Positions 11,501 through 19,327 of a stretch of DNA of 64,000 nucleotides are shown piece after piece (the first letter of the stretch is position 1; each line of letters begins with the position of its first letter). The position numbers and the translations under genes were made by a program. This DNA is from Promethearchaeota archaeon (GTDB lineage Archaea > Asgardarchaeota > Lokiarchaeia > Sigyniarchaeales > SOKP01). The stretch is taken from positions 57,289 to 121,288 of the forward strand of contig JAFGGO010000114.1 in assembly GCA_016930515.1 (NCBI GenBank). Reading direction: 5' to 3'. Below the pieces are notes generated by a model. That model did not search any database, was not told the DNA's origin, and was given only the letters and a program-made list of their open reading frames with translations.

Positions 11501-13255
11501 AAAGCCCTGATGAAATTATATTATCCTGCCCTTGTTATTTCATATTTTAATGCAACAGTATTGATCCTTGCATTGATCGCATTGCTTTCTCAAGTTAATA
11601 GCATCTTTTTGAACATTTCGATTTTAGTATTTTTAGTCCTGCAATTGATTACAAATCAGCTGGTTTATCTCTTTCGAGTTAAAATAAGTCGAAGCGATTC
11701 GATGAAACAAGAAGTAGATAATGGAATATTAACAGCAAGAATGAAGGGATTTAAGATCCTGGGTGGATTGATATATCTTTGGTCGAGCATTTGCGTTGCT
11801 CACGGATTGATATTGATTAATCTAGATGTTTCTCTTATTGTTTTAATCGAATGTATCATCATTCACGCCCTTATGAAAGTTGATTTACACGGATTGAAGC
11901 TATTAGGAACAGAAGCAAATTATTTAGAAGTAGGATCCTGGGCGGGTTTGATGGTTTTTTCTTGGATATATCTACTACAAGCGTTTTTTATTTTGGGTCA
12001 ATTAATTCTAGCAATACCCTTGGCGATTTTCATATTCGTTTTGGAAGTATTCTATTTCTTTTACTTGCTTGAATTTTTATCGTTTATTAAAGAGAAAAAA
12101 GAAAAAATCCAACACTTCCTCGTGTTAATACTCTACGGAAATTTTGTCTCTTGGCCAATTTATTTCGTATCGAACGACATGATATTAAATCTTAATTTAG
12201 TGTTAGGATCGTTAGGCGTTCTATTTGCCGTCGCTCTCTTCGACGCATCATTCAAGGCATTTAAAGAAAGCTTGCGATTAACATTAATAAAAACATCGTT
12301 TTTATTGATTGGACTGATTCTTTCCATCGACCTTTTCTTCTACTTACAAATTGCCGTACAACCACAAGTTTCGAATTTTTCGTTTGGTACAAACCTGTCG
12401 CTCGCCGTTTTGCTCTTTTGGGTCTTTCTTGGTTGCGTCGTGCTCCCCTTAAAATTAAGCCACTTTCACGCCTTTCTCTATTGGATCGTCCTTTCAGCAA
12501 GCTCCAGTTTGGCCATACTGTTCGGATTGTACATGAATCCTGCTGATTTTTTGGAAAGCATTACCGTGGGAGGCTTGATTTTTCTCATATTCATCTGTGC
12601 TTTTCCATTTATTTTCATGTTTGAAGAACTCGTGGAATTTTTCAGTAAACTTTGGGATATCATCCTTGCAAAGCTTAGAGCACTAAAGAAGGCAATATTA
12701 CACTTTTTTAAAAAAATTGGGCGCTTTTTCAAGAAGCTTTATTTAGCTATTATCTCGTTTTTGAAAAAGAATTTCAAATACATCTATTTAATTTTCAACA
12801 TCTTCGTTTTCATTTTAATAATATATTTGGGAATGACATATTTGAACCTCGCCTGGTATCACGCAATGCTCATTGGATTTCTGGTGATTTCCATCCTGCT
12901 TTATTTCATCTCACCCGCAAGAACGGAAGAAGATCCAGTAAAGCAATTTAAGTGGAAGTTGGGAACTTATTTTGCCGTTTGGTTGAGTGTGACCACCTTG
13001 ATAGCTGTATATATTACATACGCTCCCAAGATTAGCGATATCATTTCTACATTGACCGTGGTTCTCGTGTTCCTCACGAGTTCCGTCATTTTGGGTGCCA
13101 TCATACTGATCGACATTTATCGAAGGGAAAAAGCGGGAAAAATTTCGATTAAATGGAGGTATTATACAACGCTCTTTTTCATATTATTATTGATTGGAGC
13201 AATAGTTACGGGTGTCTTTTTAGGAATTAATTTCGTTGAGGTTGTAATTGATTGA
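5546..13255 (+). CDS. giant polytopic membrane protein (2569 residues)
   Basis: An uninterrupted 7.7-kb gene for a protein built almost wholly of hydrophobic segments, of the order of 70-80 by reading. Short basic or acidic loops separate them (KYKKNQERQ, RRKDERYRF, KKEKIQ). Near residues 1740-2110, modules of about 121-125 residues repeat: LLNIGSSAIIVLLETVFTYY aligns with LINIASISLIVLLETFFTYY, and a third, weaker copy follows. Near residue 2370 an amphipathic Lys-rich stretch (AKLRALKKAILHFFKKIGRFF) precedes the last five or so segments. I see no signal sequence, ATPase motif or glycosyltransferase motif. Large duplicated membrane proteins of unknown function (for example DUF2339-like) exist in bacteria, but I cannot assign this one. 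It is translationally coupled to the gene at 4605. Confidence 0.8.
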   Translation: MNDSTDRLNKYKKYNSLLTGLLIASFLSFSFLELILLGSFILFIVQVSLVAPLIYLLAYIEHERHLSNNKENIATYLVNTISLITGIIFGLLGFLPFNVQIVIFCIFMLFSFEGFVRIGFFRKETIIWFQDILAMIVYLLITYSFGYPAIESAILNTFHSQILETATIILVNGMIISGMFLLSFYLLSIRKAWKNEARVFHLLITINFLILETFAFVYINLWFYYSYQITAFLNSLVLSIVFFPTILLLFLFLNWTIKIFSYDRFKIYFYNALWFQVFTVLGLIEVILINDIQGILFWIMLDVLLFFIVLNFILKLGNSLGKINNMTKSTFKTIFSIVLVFEFLVLSFLLLSQIVLIKILAPIDNIIVSSYIALIFMTTLANALSIEEKLFSNIVSRILTITSLILLPFIVSWYVALSLISFALIYILPPILFCLLLYLPLIYMIYFGFGTRTATYTFFLDSLLLWIFVGLSPIVLNFENPILSQVDVLNLTLLCVSFSTIYLRLTCKKLNILDIFTRLLPKILMVVLFVFSGTFLFYYSFLILRSFQIAFLLSFINSSLYLFVPMYISYKYDIFQRFWMKYVIFLNSIALYVFIVFLPIFIGLDIGVRVTSVAIVTPTLVLAFTLLIFLEKVAKKVEFGDKTVLNLKIAQIPVWIVISIIITFSVAYNSFQFDISTSVLVSGTILIFFGLSVFTCYLLYLVEKKLSRDQPNTRLLIKTREIYTIFRTIIYYGIVVSLSVLISSALEILLQNSPIASEFPSLFFAVNALITTFIIFVVLITTDRLIQVTFPRIKAWVASISWLSLKMFLIVFILVIPSGYLYYINILSAFITFAFLTPITLYHVEKINKLSDKRVIFLKKTNHLIFLIATFTFYIVLFLFITLQVNYFATNLVVLGLLFACNLFLLFNYILKKYKKNQERQTLSEVYKIYVSFVLLSASLLYIAPIFCIVIFIVGAVIILSDRSPNFINKALIYAILSICANILVFSLLDIFSIFSSVSAIPLGFYIILYLLCLILTIAFSVILNLEGNNNFELLALYGSCAIWSFFYIATYFSNILLLYNMTISLLEFLILMGVTLFRRKDERYRFFIRPSILLFIFDLISYLSYGFFFVNPIYKEINPLLTLTLTISITDLAFICIYRDLKDNARRRSFSLALGSLIVAFPAFIGLFLVSYSIAPIEWPLAVTIALNILVFLYFLSVGVYRWKLSRAIWDSAWWAWNLLPIINVFMIYQALSGIDVITNALQVGGTQITGSLILTLIIFSLLYLPVLYTKIKKHFYTCLIFIWTESLVLIIWITFNIFFEYPGLIVLSSSIMAIILLMPLLYKLNYWRFVSTFWWILTIINASFFIILLIVNGVELAISISTGIILASIFFMIYSYFPNIKHKILYIACSYTILIAGIFSLLSFIIYFIFYNLLISINISSIIIAFSLFTSKYLKFEKLDPKRYIHLFISTLLIWHFSWLTYNTFSLVKGLELFSIFLAIAVLGGTLFVFSYYDMLIIEINKKIPWLTMTVGTSFAVISLCFTVIPSFWINLAIFVLVNIVFAYFWFGRYKYLLWYAFPVPFALLIQESMLMILIVRPYWALSLSITYLIIFQIFVNVFNQIRRDKLSNGLMKFFGDQKHVKLNNIACFSSYAALIPLFTFLVVPFSLEYRILTFLITLSFLLILTLGYINKSWTRLEIGTLSMVKYKSKLEFIVYLMLYIELAVLTLFIGMNTLGALTSSLISALILFALVSLDSSTIKRVNHPIINLISFTLLYALFPFALVGIFVQYKLLNIGSSAIIVLLETVFTYYAFYYVHKLVGSEKTEKIKKIAGSSIALLLYVELSISIFGYLMLIQELMISLLVSSMSLHGFVILDILLIKRVKNRIFPLISFSFVYVITPITLILLFDQYHLINIASISLIVLLETFFTYYELHLIFKITQIERTKQFRRFLKNLVIFAIYIEITVILFGLYISIFETVVSYLISLVVLILILGAHISFAGKKALMKLYYPALVISYFNATVLILALIALLSQVNSIFLNISILVFLVLQLITNQLVYLFRVKISRSDSMKQEVDNGILTARMKGFKILGGLIYLWSSICVAHGLILINLDVSLIVLIECIIIHALMKVDLHGLKLLGTEANYLEVGSWAGLMVFSWIYLLQAFFILGQLILAIPLAIFIFVLEVFYFFYLLEFLSFIKEKKEKIQHFLVLILYGNFVSWPIYFVSNDMILNLNLVLGSLGVLFAVALFDASFKAFKESLRLTLIKTSFLLIGLILSIDLFFYLQIAVQPQVSNFSFGTNLSLAVLLFWVFLGCVVLPLKLSHFHAFLYWIVLSASSSLAILFGLYMNPADFLESITVGGLIFLIFICAFPFIFMFEELVEFFSKLWDIILAKLRALKKAILHFFKKIGRFFKKLYLAIISFLKKNFKYIYLIFNIFVFILIIYLGMTYLNLAWYHAMLIGFLVISILLYFISPARTEEDPVKQFKWKLGTYFAVWLSVTTLIAVYITYAPKISDIISTLTVVLVFLTSSVILGAIILIDIYRREKAGKISIKWRYYTTLFFILLLIGAIVTGVFLGINFVEVVID
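10778..11880 (+). repeat. tandem ~120-residue modules inside the giant membrane protein
   Basis: Protein-level repeats. The LISF-type start of each module falls at 10796, 11159 and 11534 (LISF, LISF, VISY), spacings of 363 and 375 bases. The first two copies share the ending I-V-L-L-E-T-x-F-T-Y-Y; the third is weaker. A fourth, more diverged module may begin near 11925. This suggests growth by duplication of four-to-five-helix units. Confidence 0.5.
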
Positions 13256-13284
13256 TTTTTGTTTATTCAAAAGCATTTTTTTTA

Positions 13285-15021
13285 TTATTTGATATAAAAA
13301 CCCGTTCCAATTTCCTCACCTAGCGAATTTTTCAAGGTTCTGAGAAAATTTTCGTATTTTTTTTCAAATATCTGGCACGATTTCGTCCTGTAAAAGCCGC
13401 AATAATTCTTTCCATCTTGAATCATGTCTTTAAAAGGATAATCCTGCCACATCGCGGCTTTAAAAGGGACTTTTAGAATCAGGAAGTTCGTCCCTAAAGG
13501 GGTATCGCTTCCATCAAATAATTCTTTATTTACACCAAATAATTTTATTTTCAGCTTGAGCCTGCCCTCGTGTTGCATCTCGTTTTTGAAAAATTTCTTG
13601 AACTCGTCCGTAGGAGTTAGCCTAATGTAAAAATCGTGTATAGATGCAAGATTAGGGTAATATTTAAAATCTTGTAACTTTTTCTCCTCAGATGCATCCA
13701 TATAATATGGATTTTCGTCAAGGATTATATTTTCCTTCATAATATCTGCGATAATATAAGCCATCTTAATATATTTCATTTGACAATCTGGACGCTTGAC
13801 ATAGACACAAAAAATTCTATCGCCATTCGCCACCGATGCGGATTCTCGTTTCTCTTCCCAATTAATTGGTTCTTTAGGTAATTGAAAAAGAGTATTTCTG
13901 GCTTCTTCCAGTAATTCTTTCCAGTTGCGCTCTTTTCCCTTTCGCACCTCTTCGAATTCTGGATCTTTCAAGATTTTCTCCACGAGATCTATTATTTTAG
14001 GCGTGCATTGTTGATATAACCACTCCAATTGATATTTTGAATTGCTAGTTCGGATGCCATAAAAATCTAATGGGGCATCTTTAAATACTTGTTTCCAGTC
14101 CCTAATGTCTTGATAATCGCTTTCCTTTATCATGCTGATGAATCTGAATAGATTTATGGAATCTTCATGCCAAATATCGTTTTCCATGTGAAGCTTGAAG
14201 TTGTAAGTCATTAACTCAACCAAGGTACATAAGTGAGAGAATCCTTCGATATCAAGATATTCCTTTGCATTACTATTAATATATAGGCCTTCTAGCAATA
14301 TAAGTCCATCGAGACCTTCAATTTTTTCAATTGGTAAATCAACTAAGCCTAATATTCGCAGATTAGAAAGCGAATCGAGGTTTTCTATCTTTGTAATGTA
14401 ATTTCCAGACAAGTACAATTTTTTTAAATTAGTCAAATGATTCAATTTTTCGATTTTATTGATTTCGTTGCCACCCAAACTCAGAACCGATAGATTTCGA
14501 AGTTGATCGATATTTTCTATTCTTTTTATTTTATTTAAATCTAGTTCTAATTCTTTGAGATCGTTCAGATTTTCCAATCCTTCGATCTTCTCGATTTGAT
14601 TCGCCGAAAGATAAAGCTGCTCCAATTTAGTGCAATTATTTATGTTTTGAATCTTGTTGATTTGATTATTGCTCAGGTCTAACGACCAAAGATCGCTGAG
14701 ATGCTGGATTCCCTTGATCTCGGTGATGTTATTCTTGCTTAAATTAAGACGCTTGAGTTTGGTAAGGTTTTCCAAGCCTTTAATTTCGGTAATTTCGTTT
14801 TCTTGTAAATCAAGATCTATAAGGTTAGGAAGACACTCTAATCCCGTAATATCTTTTATTCGGTTATCCCCAAGCAAGAGAGTATCGATGTTTTGGCATT
14901 GATCCAATCCTTCCAATTCTGATATTGATTCCATGCCTGCCATCTTTAGAGATAGGGTACAAGAACCGTAAGCAGATACAACGGGATGAGATTTTCCTCT
15001 ATATATCACGTGATCTTCCAT
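13285..15021 (-). CDS. SDS22-type leucine-rich-repeat protein, copy 1
   Basis: A 578-residue protein. After a short N-terminal cap (YRGKSHPVVSAYGS), about ten 22-residue repeats of SDS22 type occupy residues about 35-250 (consensus L-x-x-L-x-x-L-x-L-S-x-N-x-I-x-x-I-x-x-L-x-x). A C-terminal domain of about 320 residues is shared only with the neighbour at 15056. It contains CTPKIIDLVEKILKDPE, GDRIFCVYVKRPD, FYIRLTP and GFYRTKSCQIFEKKY. SDS22-like repeats in eukaryotes bind protein partners such as PP1; whether that applies here is unknown. The C-terminal domain is not recognised. The paralog lies 34 bases upstream, and both genes are probably in one transcript. The protein is cytosolic, with no signal peptide. 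Confidence 0.8.
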   Translation of the reverse strand: MEDHVIYRGKSHPVVSAYGSCTLSLKMAGMESISELEGLDQCQNIDTLLLGDNRIKDITGLECLPNLIDLDLQENEITEIKGLENLTKLKRLNLSKNNITEIKGIQHLSDLWSLDLSNNQINKIQNINNCTKLEQLYLSANQIEKIEGLENLNDLKELELDLNKIKRIENIDQLRNLSVLSLGGNEINKIEKLNHLTNLKKLYLSGNYITKIENLDSLSNLRILGLVDLPIEKIEGLDGLILLEGLYINSNAKEYLDIEGFSHLCTLVELMTYNFKLHMENDIWHEDSINLFRFISMIKESDYQDIRDWKQVFKDAPLDFYGIRTSNSKYQLEWLYQQCTPKIIDLVEKILKDPEFEEVRKGKERNWKELLEEARNTLFQLPKEPINWEEKRESASVANGDRIFCVYVKRPDCQMKYIKMAYIIADIMKENIILDENPYYMDASEEKKLQDFKYYPNLASIHDFYIRLTPTDEFKKFFKNEMQHEGRLKLKIKLFGVNKELFDGSDTPLGTNFLILKVPFKAAMWQDYPFKDMIQDGKNYCGFYRTKSCQIFEKKYENFLRTLKNSLGEEIGTGFYIK

Positions 15022-15055
15022 TTTAATTTAACCAAGTTTATTTTAAGAATATTTA

Positions 15056-16756
15056 TCATTTAAGATAAAATCCCGTGCCAATTTCTTCACCTAGCTCGTC
15101 TTCTAAAATTTTAAGAAAGTATTCGTATTTTTTTTCAAATATCTGGCACGCTTCAGTCCTATAAAAACCGTAGTAGTCCTTTTCGTCTTGAATTATGTTT
15201 TTATAAGGATATTTGTTCCACTTTTCCGCGCTAAAAGGGACGCTTAAAATCAAGAAGTTCGTCCCCAAATGAGTGCCATTTGCATCCAGAAGGTCCTTGT
15301 CCATGTGAAATAACTGTATTTGCAGCTTGAGCCTGCCCTTGAGTTTCATCTCGTTTTTGAAGAATCTCTTGAACTCTTTTGAAGGTGTGAGTCTAATGTA
15401 AAATTCATTAGAAGGCGCAAGGTTCGTCCAATATTTTAAACCTCCCAGTGTTGTATCTTCAGATGTTTCTATGAGGTACGGATTTTCGTCAGGGATTATA
15501 TTTTGTTTCATGATATCGTTGATAAGATCAGCCATCTCAATATAATCCATTTGATAATCTGGTTTCTTGGCATACACGCAAAAGATTCTCTCTCCATCCA
15601 TTTCAGAAGCTAATTTTCGTTTTTCCTCCCAATTTATTGGTTTTTCAGGCGGTTTGAAGAGATATTTCGTGGCATGTTCAAGCACATCTTTCCAGCGTCC
15701 CTCGTCACCCTTTCGCACTTCTTCGAGCTCGGGATCAGTTAAGATCTCCTCTACAACATCTAAGATTTTCGGCGTGCATTGCTTATAAAACCACTCTAAT
15801 TGATATTTTGAATTAAAACCAAAAAAACTATCGAATCCCCAAGCAGCGAGGTCAATTATTTCTTTCCAGTCTTCAATGTCCCGATAATTATCCTCCTTAA
15901 TCATGCTTATGAATCTAAAGGTCTTAAGGGCCATTTCATACTCATCTTGATATATTTCAAGATTAAAGGATTCAGTTTCAAAGTCCTCCAAGTTTCCCAA
16001 TCGAGCAAGTCCTTCGATGTCCAAGTATTTTTTGATATTACTGCTAATAGTTAACACTTCTAAAGATACAAGACGGTCGAGACCCTCGATTCTGACGATT
16101 GGAAGATACTTTACATGTAGTCTCTTTAAATTAGTAAGAGAATCAAGATTTTCTAGTTTTGAAATGGGATTTTCGGACAAGTTCAATGTTTCTAGATTCG
16201 TCAATTCATCGAGATTTTCAATACGGGTAAGTTCGTTTCCCCTCAAGTCTAACCATGTTAGTTTGGACAAATGATTGATGTTCTCAATTGCTTTTATTTT
16301 ATTTTCTTCGAGTTTTAATTCCTTGAGGTCTTTCAGATTCTCTAGTCCTTCGATTTTTTCGATATCGTTTCCCGAAAGATCAAGATGTTCCAATTTTTTA
16401 CAATTTTCTAGGTTAGTAATCTTTTTAATTTTATTATTACTCAGGTCTAAATGCAAGAGATCGCTGAGATGCTGGATTCCCTCAATTTCAGTAATGTTAT
16501 TATTGCTTAAATTAAGACGCTTGAGTTTGATAAGGTTTTCCAAGCCTTTAATTTCTTTTAATTGGTTATCGCTTAAATCGAGATCGCCGATATTTTCACA
16601 TTGATCGAATCCCTCTAAGTCCGATATGGACTTTAAATCTACACCATTCACCGATAATTGAAAAAAATGAAATGGTTTATGGACGGGATAAGATTTTCCC
16701 TTATATTCGACATGATCTCCCAAATTTTTGTCACTAATCTTTATTGATGAATTCAT
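15056..16756 (-). CDS. SDS22-type leucine-rich-repeat protein, copy 2
   Basis: A 566-residue tandem paralog of the gene at 13285 with the same three-part layout: an N-terminal cap (YKGKSYPVHKPFHF), about ten 22-residue SDS22-type repeats (residues about 45-255) and the same C-terminal domain (QCTPKILDVVEEIL, DGERIFCVYAKKPD, FYIRLTPSKEFKRFF, GFYRTEACQIFEKKY). The C-termini are nearly identical (GEEIGTGFYLK against GEEIGTGFYIK). The N-terminus has an extra MNSSIKISDKNLGD. It is first of the pair on the minus strand. A local patch of about 117 bases is nearly identical to copy 1 at DNA level (16440-16556 against 14672-14787), suggesting gene conversion. Confidence 0.8.
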   Translation of the reverse strand: MNSSIKISDKNLGDHVEYKGKSYPVHKPFHFFQLSVNGVDLKSISDLEGFDQCENIGDLDLSDNQLKEIKGLENLIKLKRLNLSNNNITEIEGIQHLSDLLHLDLSNNKIKKITNLENCKKLEHLDLSGNDIEKIEGLENLKDLKELKLEENKIKAIENINHLSKLTWLDLRGNELTRIENLDELTNLETLNLSENPISKLENLDSLTNLKRLHVKYLPIVRIEGLDRLVSLEVLTISSNIKKYLDIEGLARLGNLEDFETESFNLEIYQDEYEMALKTFRFISMIKEDNYRDIEDWKEIIDLAAWGFDSFFGFNSKYQLEWFYKQCTPKILDVVEEILTDPELEEVRKGDEGRWKDVLEHATKYLFKPPEKPINWEEKRKLASEMDGERIFCVYAKKPDYQMDYIEMADLINDIMKQNIIPDENPYLIETSEDTTLGGLKYWTNLAPSNEFYIRLTPSKEFKRFFKNEMKLKGRLKLQIQLFHMDKDLLDANGTHLGTNFLILSVPFSAEKWNKYPYKNIIQDEKDYYGFYRTEACQIFEKKYEYFLKILEDELGEEIGTGFYLK

Positions 16757-16851
16757 TTATTGTTTTGATAATAATAAATCTTTTTGATAAAAATAGTTGA
16801 AATAACAATTAAGGGATAATTAGATAAAAGGGAGGAAAAAATAAGCGTGGC

Positions 16852-17043
16852 TTAATTTTTGAGATTTTTTTGTTTCCAAGCACCCAGGAACTCTTTAAAT
16901 TCGTCCTTGTCGATTCCAAGAGAATTAACCCTTTTTTCTTTCTTTGGTTCAACCTTTTCTTGCTGATCATTTAAATTGATCTTGGAAAATTGCATGGACC
17001 AGTCGTAATAGGAACTCGAACTTGCTTGCATTGCTTTTGACAT
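16852..17043 (-). CDS. small hypothetical protein
   Basis: 63 residues from the ATG at 17043; an upstream in-frame ATG at 17079 would add 12 hydrophobic residues over AT-rich sequence. A Ser/Tyr-rich start (MQASSSSYYDW) leads to a lysine-rich linker and a compact C-terminal helix, IDKDEFKEFLGAWKQKN, that looks like a short binding motif. It lies 95 bases upstream of the LRR pair on the same strand. The family is unknown. Confidence 0.45.
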   Translation of the reverse strand: MSKAMQASSSSYYDWSMQFSKINLNDQQEKVEPKKEKRVNSLGIDKDEFKEFLGAWKQKNLKN

Positions 17044-17280
17044 GATTTTAAGTTGTATTAACGGAATAATAAACGACATGAGTGTGAAAATTTTCTAAAA
17101 CATCTAGGCGCGATATTTAATATTTTGTCGTGTTTATTCACTTTTAGAGCGCTTAAACCGGTTTTTAAGCAATAATCGAGTTTTTTTAAAAGCAATATAT
17201 AACAAACAAGGTGATAATAACCTTTAAATAAAAGTGCTTGATTACCTACATTTAATCTAAACTTAACGAGCTAAAAATTA

Positions 17281-17817
17281 ATGGCAGAATCAGAACAAGT
17301 TAATGTTAAAGATTGGATAACGCTCAGTTCGGTCATGATAGGTGCCGTGCTGACCATACTCGCCTTGATCTGGCAAGTACCCCCAGTAGGAGACAAAGCT
17401 ATCGTTGTTGCAACCTATCTCTTGATGATTTCCTTTATTTTTTTTGTCAACTCTGTATCGTGCAATTCGAAAGCAAATTACGAGGCGCGAACGGGAAAAG
17501 CATCAGGGAAGGTCGTGGATCGATTCGTCGCTTTTGCTGAATATTCCTTCGGAATTGGCTTTACTTTCATCATTTGCGGATTTTCGATCCTTGGTTATGG
17601 ATACCTAATGGGATATACAACATCAAGCAACCAATTATTAGCATTGATATTTCCAATCACTTTCATTGTCGTGACCTTGTTTATAATGATGGTATACAAC
17701 ACCCTAAATTCAGGTTCACCTATTGGAAGCTTGAAGAGAAGTATCTGGTCAATAGTTGAAATCGCTTGCGTTGTTCTTATTGCAATGGATTATTTTGGAG
17801 CGATCGTAATTCCTTAA
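17281..17817 (+). CDS. four-to-five-helix membrane protein
   Basis: A 178-residue protein with an ATG start. Hydrophobic segments lie at about 15-32, 42-60, 88-112, 122-142 and 158-177. Between the second and third is a conserved-looking polar loop (SCNSKANYEARTGKASGKVVDRFVAF). The C-terminus ends in the membrane. No transporter or enzyme signature is visible. It is followed at once by an oligo-T terminator. Confidence 0.7.
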   Translation: MAESEQVNVKDWITLSSVMIGAVLTILALIWQVPPVGDKAIVVATYLLMISFIFFVNSVSCNSKANYEARTGKASGKVVDRFVAFAEYSFGIGFTFIICGFSILGYGYLMGYTTSSNQLLALIFPITFIVVTLFIMMVYNTLNSGSPIGSLKRSIWSIVEIACVVLIAMDYFGAIVIP

Positions 17818-17819
17818 AC

Positions 17820-17836
17820 ATTTTTTTTTTTAATTT
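17820..17836 (+). terminator. oligo-T transcription terminator
   Basis: A run of 11 T bases within a T-rich stretch starts a few bases after the stop of the membrane gene at 17817. This fits the T-tract termination typical of archaea. No stem-loop is needed or seen. Confidence 0.5.
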
Positions 17837-17923
17837 TATTTCTAACATTTTTTAAATTAATGAAGTATAATCAAAGGTACTTATTTTATACGATTAATTA
17901 TACAACATAATTACATATTATAA

Positions 17924-19063
17924 GTGTTTAAGTTGAATATTGATAAAAAAGTCCTGAATAAAGCCGCTAGAACCATCGCTAAGGCGGGAAAGATGCCATT
18001 TCCGGTAACTGAAACGTTTTTAAGCGTATTAGATGTTCTCCTCACGGACGAGCAAGCGAGATTTATTGCTGATGTATTTACAAAACCCTCACTCACATTA
18101 GAACAAATTTTGGAAAAGGTGGATCAAAAATACGATAAAGATGCGATCGTGCAATTGCTTGGTAAATTGTTAAAAGGAGGAATAATTTCTAGCGCCATAT
18201 CTCAAAGCGCTGGCGTTCGCGTCTATCGCTTGATGCAACCCGTACCGGGCCTGATGGAATATTCATTGCTGCGTGGCGAAACCACCGAAAAGGAGAAAAA
18301 ATTGGCGAAATTATGGGACAAATTATACAAGGAATTAAGCAAGGGCACTCAAAAAAATTACGATTTCGTAATTCCCCAATACGAAAAAATTCCTGCAATT
18401 GATAGGGTTGTTCCAGTCGAAGAAGAGATAAATCTTGAGAAGATCGGACAAGAAGCAATAACCCCCTTCGAGGAAGTTTCTAAATTCATAGATAAATGCG
18501 ATGATATTGCCGTTGCTCATTGTTATTGCCGTCATGAAAAGGACTTACTTGGAGACCCTTGCAAGCTGAATGCACCTAAGAAAAATTGCTTTTTCTTCGA
18601 TAAAAGCGCAAAGCATATAATAGAACACGAATTTGGAGAATCAATTAGCAAGGAAGAGGCCAAGAAACTTTTTAAAGAGGCGGAAGATTACGGACTTGTT
18701 CACAAGGTCTTTCACGTGCAAGCTAATCCTGAGGGGAAAGTAGAAGCGATATGCAACTGTTGCAGTTGTTGCTGCGGAACTTTTCACTTATATAGAACGG
18801 GTGCAATGCCATTCACAACCCTGACTTCTTACATTGCAGAAATAAATCCAGACGAATGCGTGGGATGTAATGCTTGCGTGAACGCTTGTCCTATAGAGGC
18901 ACTTGAAATACACGAAGATAACATTGCATCTCTAATTGAAAATAAATGCATTGGTTGCGGAGTGTGCGTTCACATGTGCCCTCAAGAACCAAAAGCTATT
19001 TCGCTGAGAAGGACTGGTTTGCGGAGAGTTTTCATTCCACCTCCTAAAATAACTAAAAGCTGA
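17924..19063 (+). CDS. winged-helix / double 4Fe-4S ferredoxin fusion protein
   Basis: A 379-residue protein from a GTG start; a TTG at 17933 is also possible. The N-terminal part (residues about 40-110) resembles a winged helix (TLEQILEKVDQKYDKDAIVQLLGKLLKGGIIS). The middle carries cysteine clusters HCYCRH...GDPC and CNCCSCCCG, which may hold another Fe-S or metal centre. The C-terminus has two [4Fe-4S] motifs, CVGCNACVNACP and CIGCGVCVHMCP. Related proteins occur in anaerobes as electron-transfer or redox-sensing subunits. The partner enzyme is unknown and no oxidoreductase gene is adjacent. Either redox-dependent regulation or electron transfer is possible. Confidence 0.75.
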   Translation: MFKLNIDKKVLNKAARTIAKAGKMPFPVTETFLSVLDVLLTDEQARFIADVFTKPSLTLEQILEKVDQKYDKDAIVQLLGKLLKGGIISSAISQSAGVRVYRLMQPVPGLMEYSLLRGETTEKEKKLAKLWDKLYKELSKGTQKNYDFVIPQYEKIPAIDRVVPVEEEINLEKIGQEAITPFEEVSKFIDKCDDIAVAHCYCRHEKDLLGDPCKLNAPKKNCFFFDKSAKHIIEHEFGESISKEEAKKLFKEAEDYGLVHKVFHVQANPEGKVEAICNCCSCCCGTFHLYRTGAMPFTTLTSYIAEINPDECVGCNACVNACPIEALEIHEDNIASLIENKCIGCGVCVHMCPQEPKAISLRRTGLRRVFIPPPKITKS

Positions 19064-19327
19064 AAAAGATTTTAAAAGATAAATTCTATTTAGGTTATTT
19101 AATACAAGACTGAATGGATTGGGAACTAGCTCAAAGACCATGTCATCAAAAAAAATTTTGTTTTTCTAATCCATTTACGAATTTTGACATTTCATTTTGG
19201 ACACAATCGTTTCTTTGAATTATTTTTATTATTCAATTGGGATGTATAAAATTTCGCTTAGTATTAGAAAAATTACCAGACAACCAAGAATATCAGAAGG
19301 AAACTCTGATGATAGAAAAAACAATTC

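Noticed and set aside
12261..12732. Antisense reading frames within the giant membrane gene
   Set aside because: They mirror the hydrophobic codons of the sense strand and lack start signals or protein-like composition.
19114..19218. 34-codon reading frame in the ferredoxin-DUF998 gap
   Set aside because: Short, with no operon link, and composition no better than chance in AT-rich DNA.
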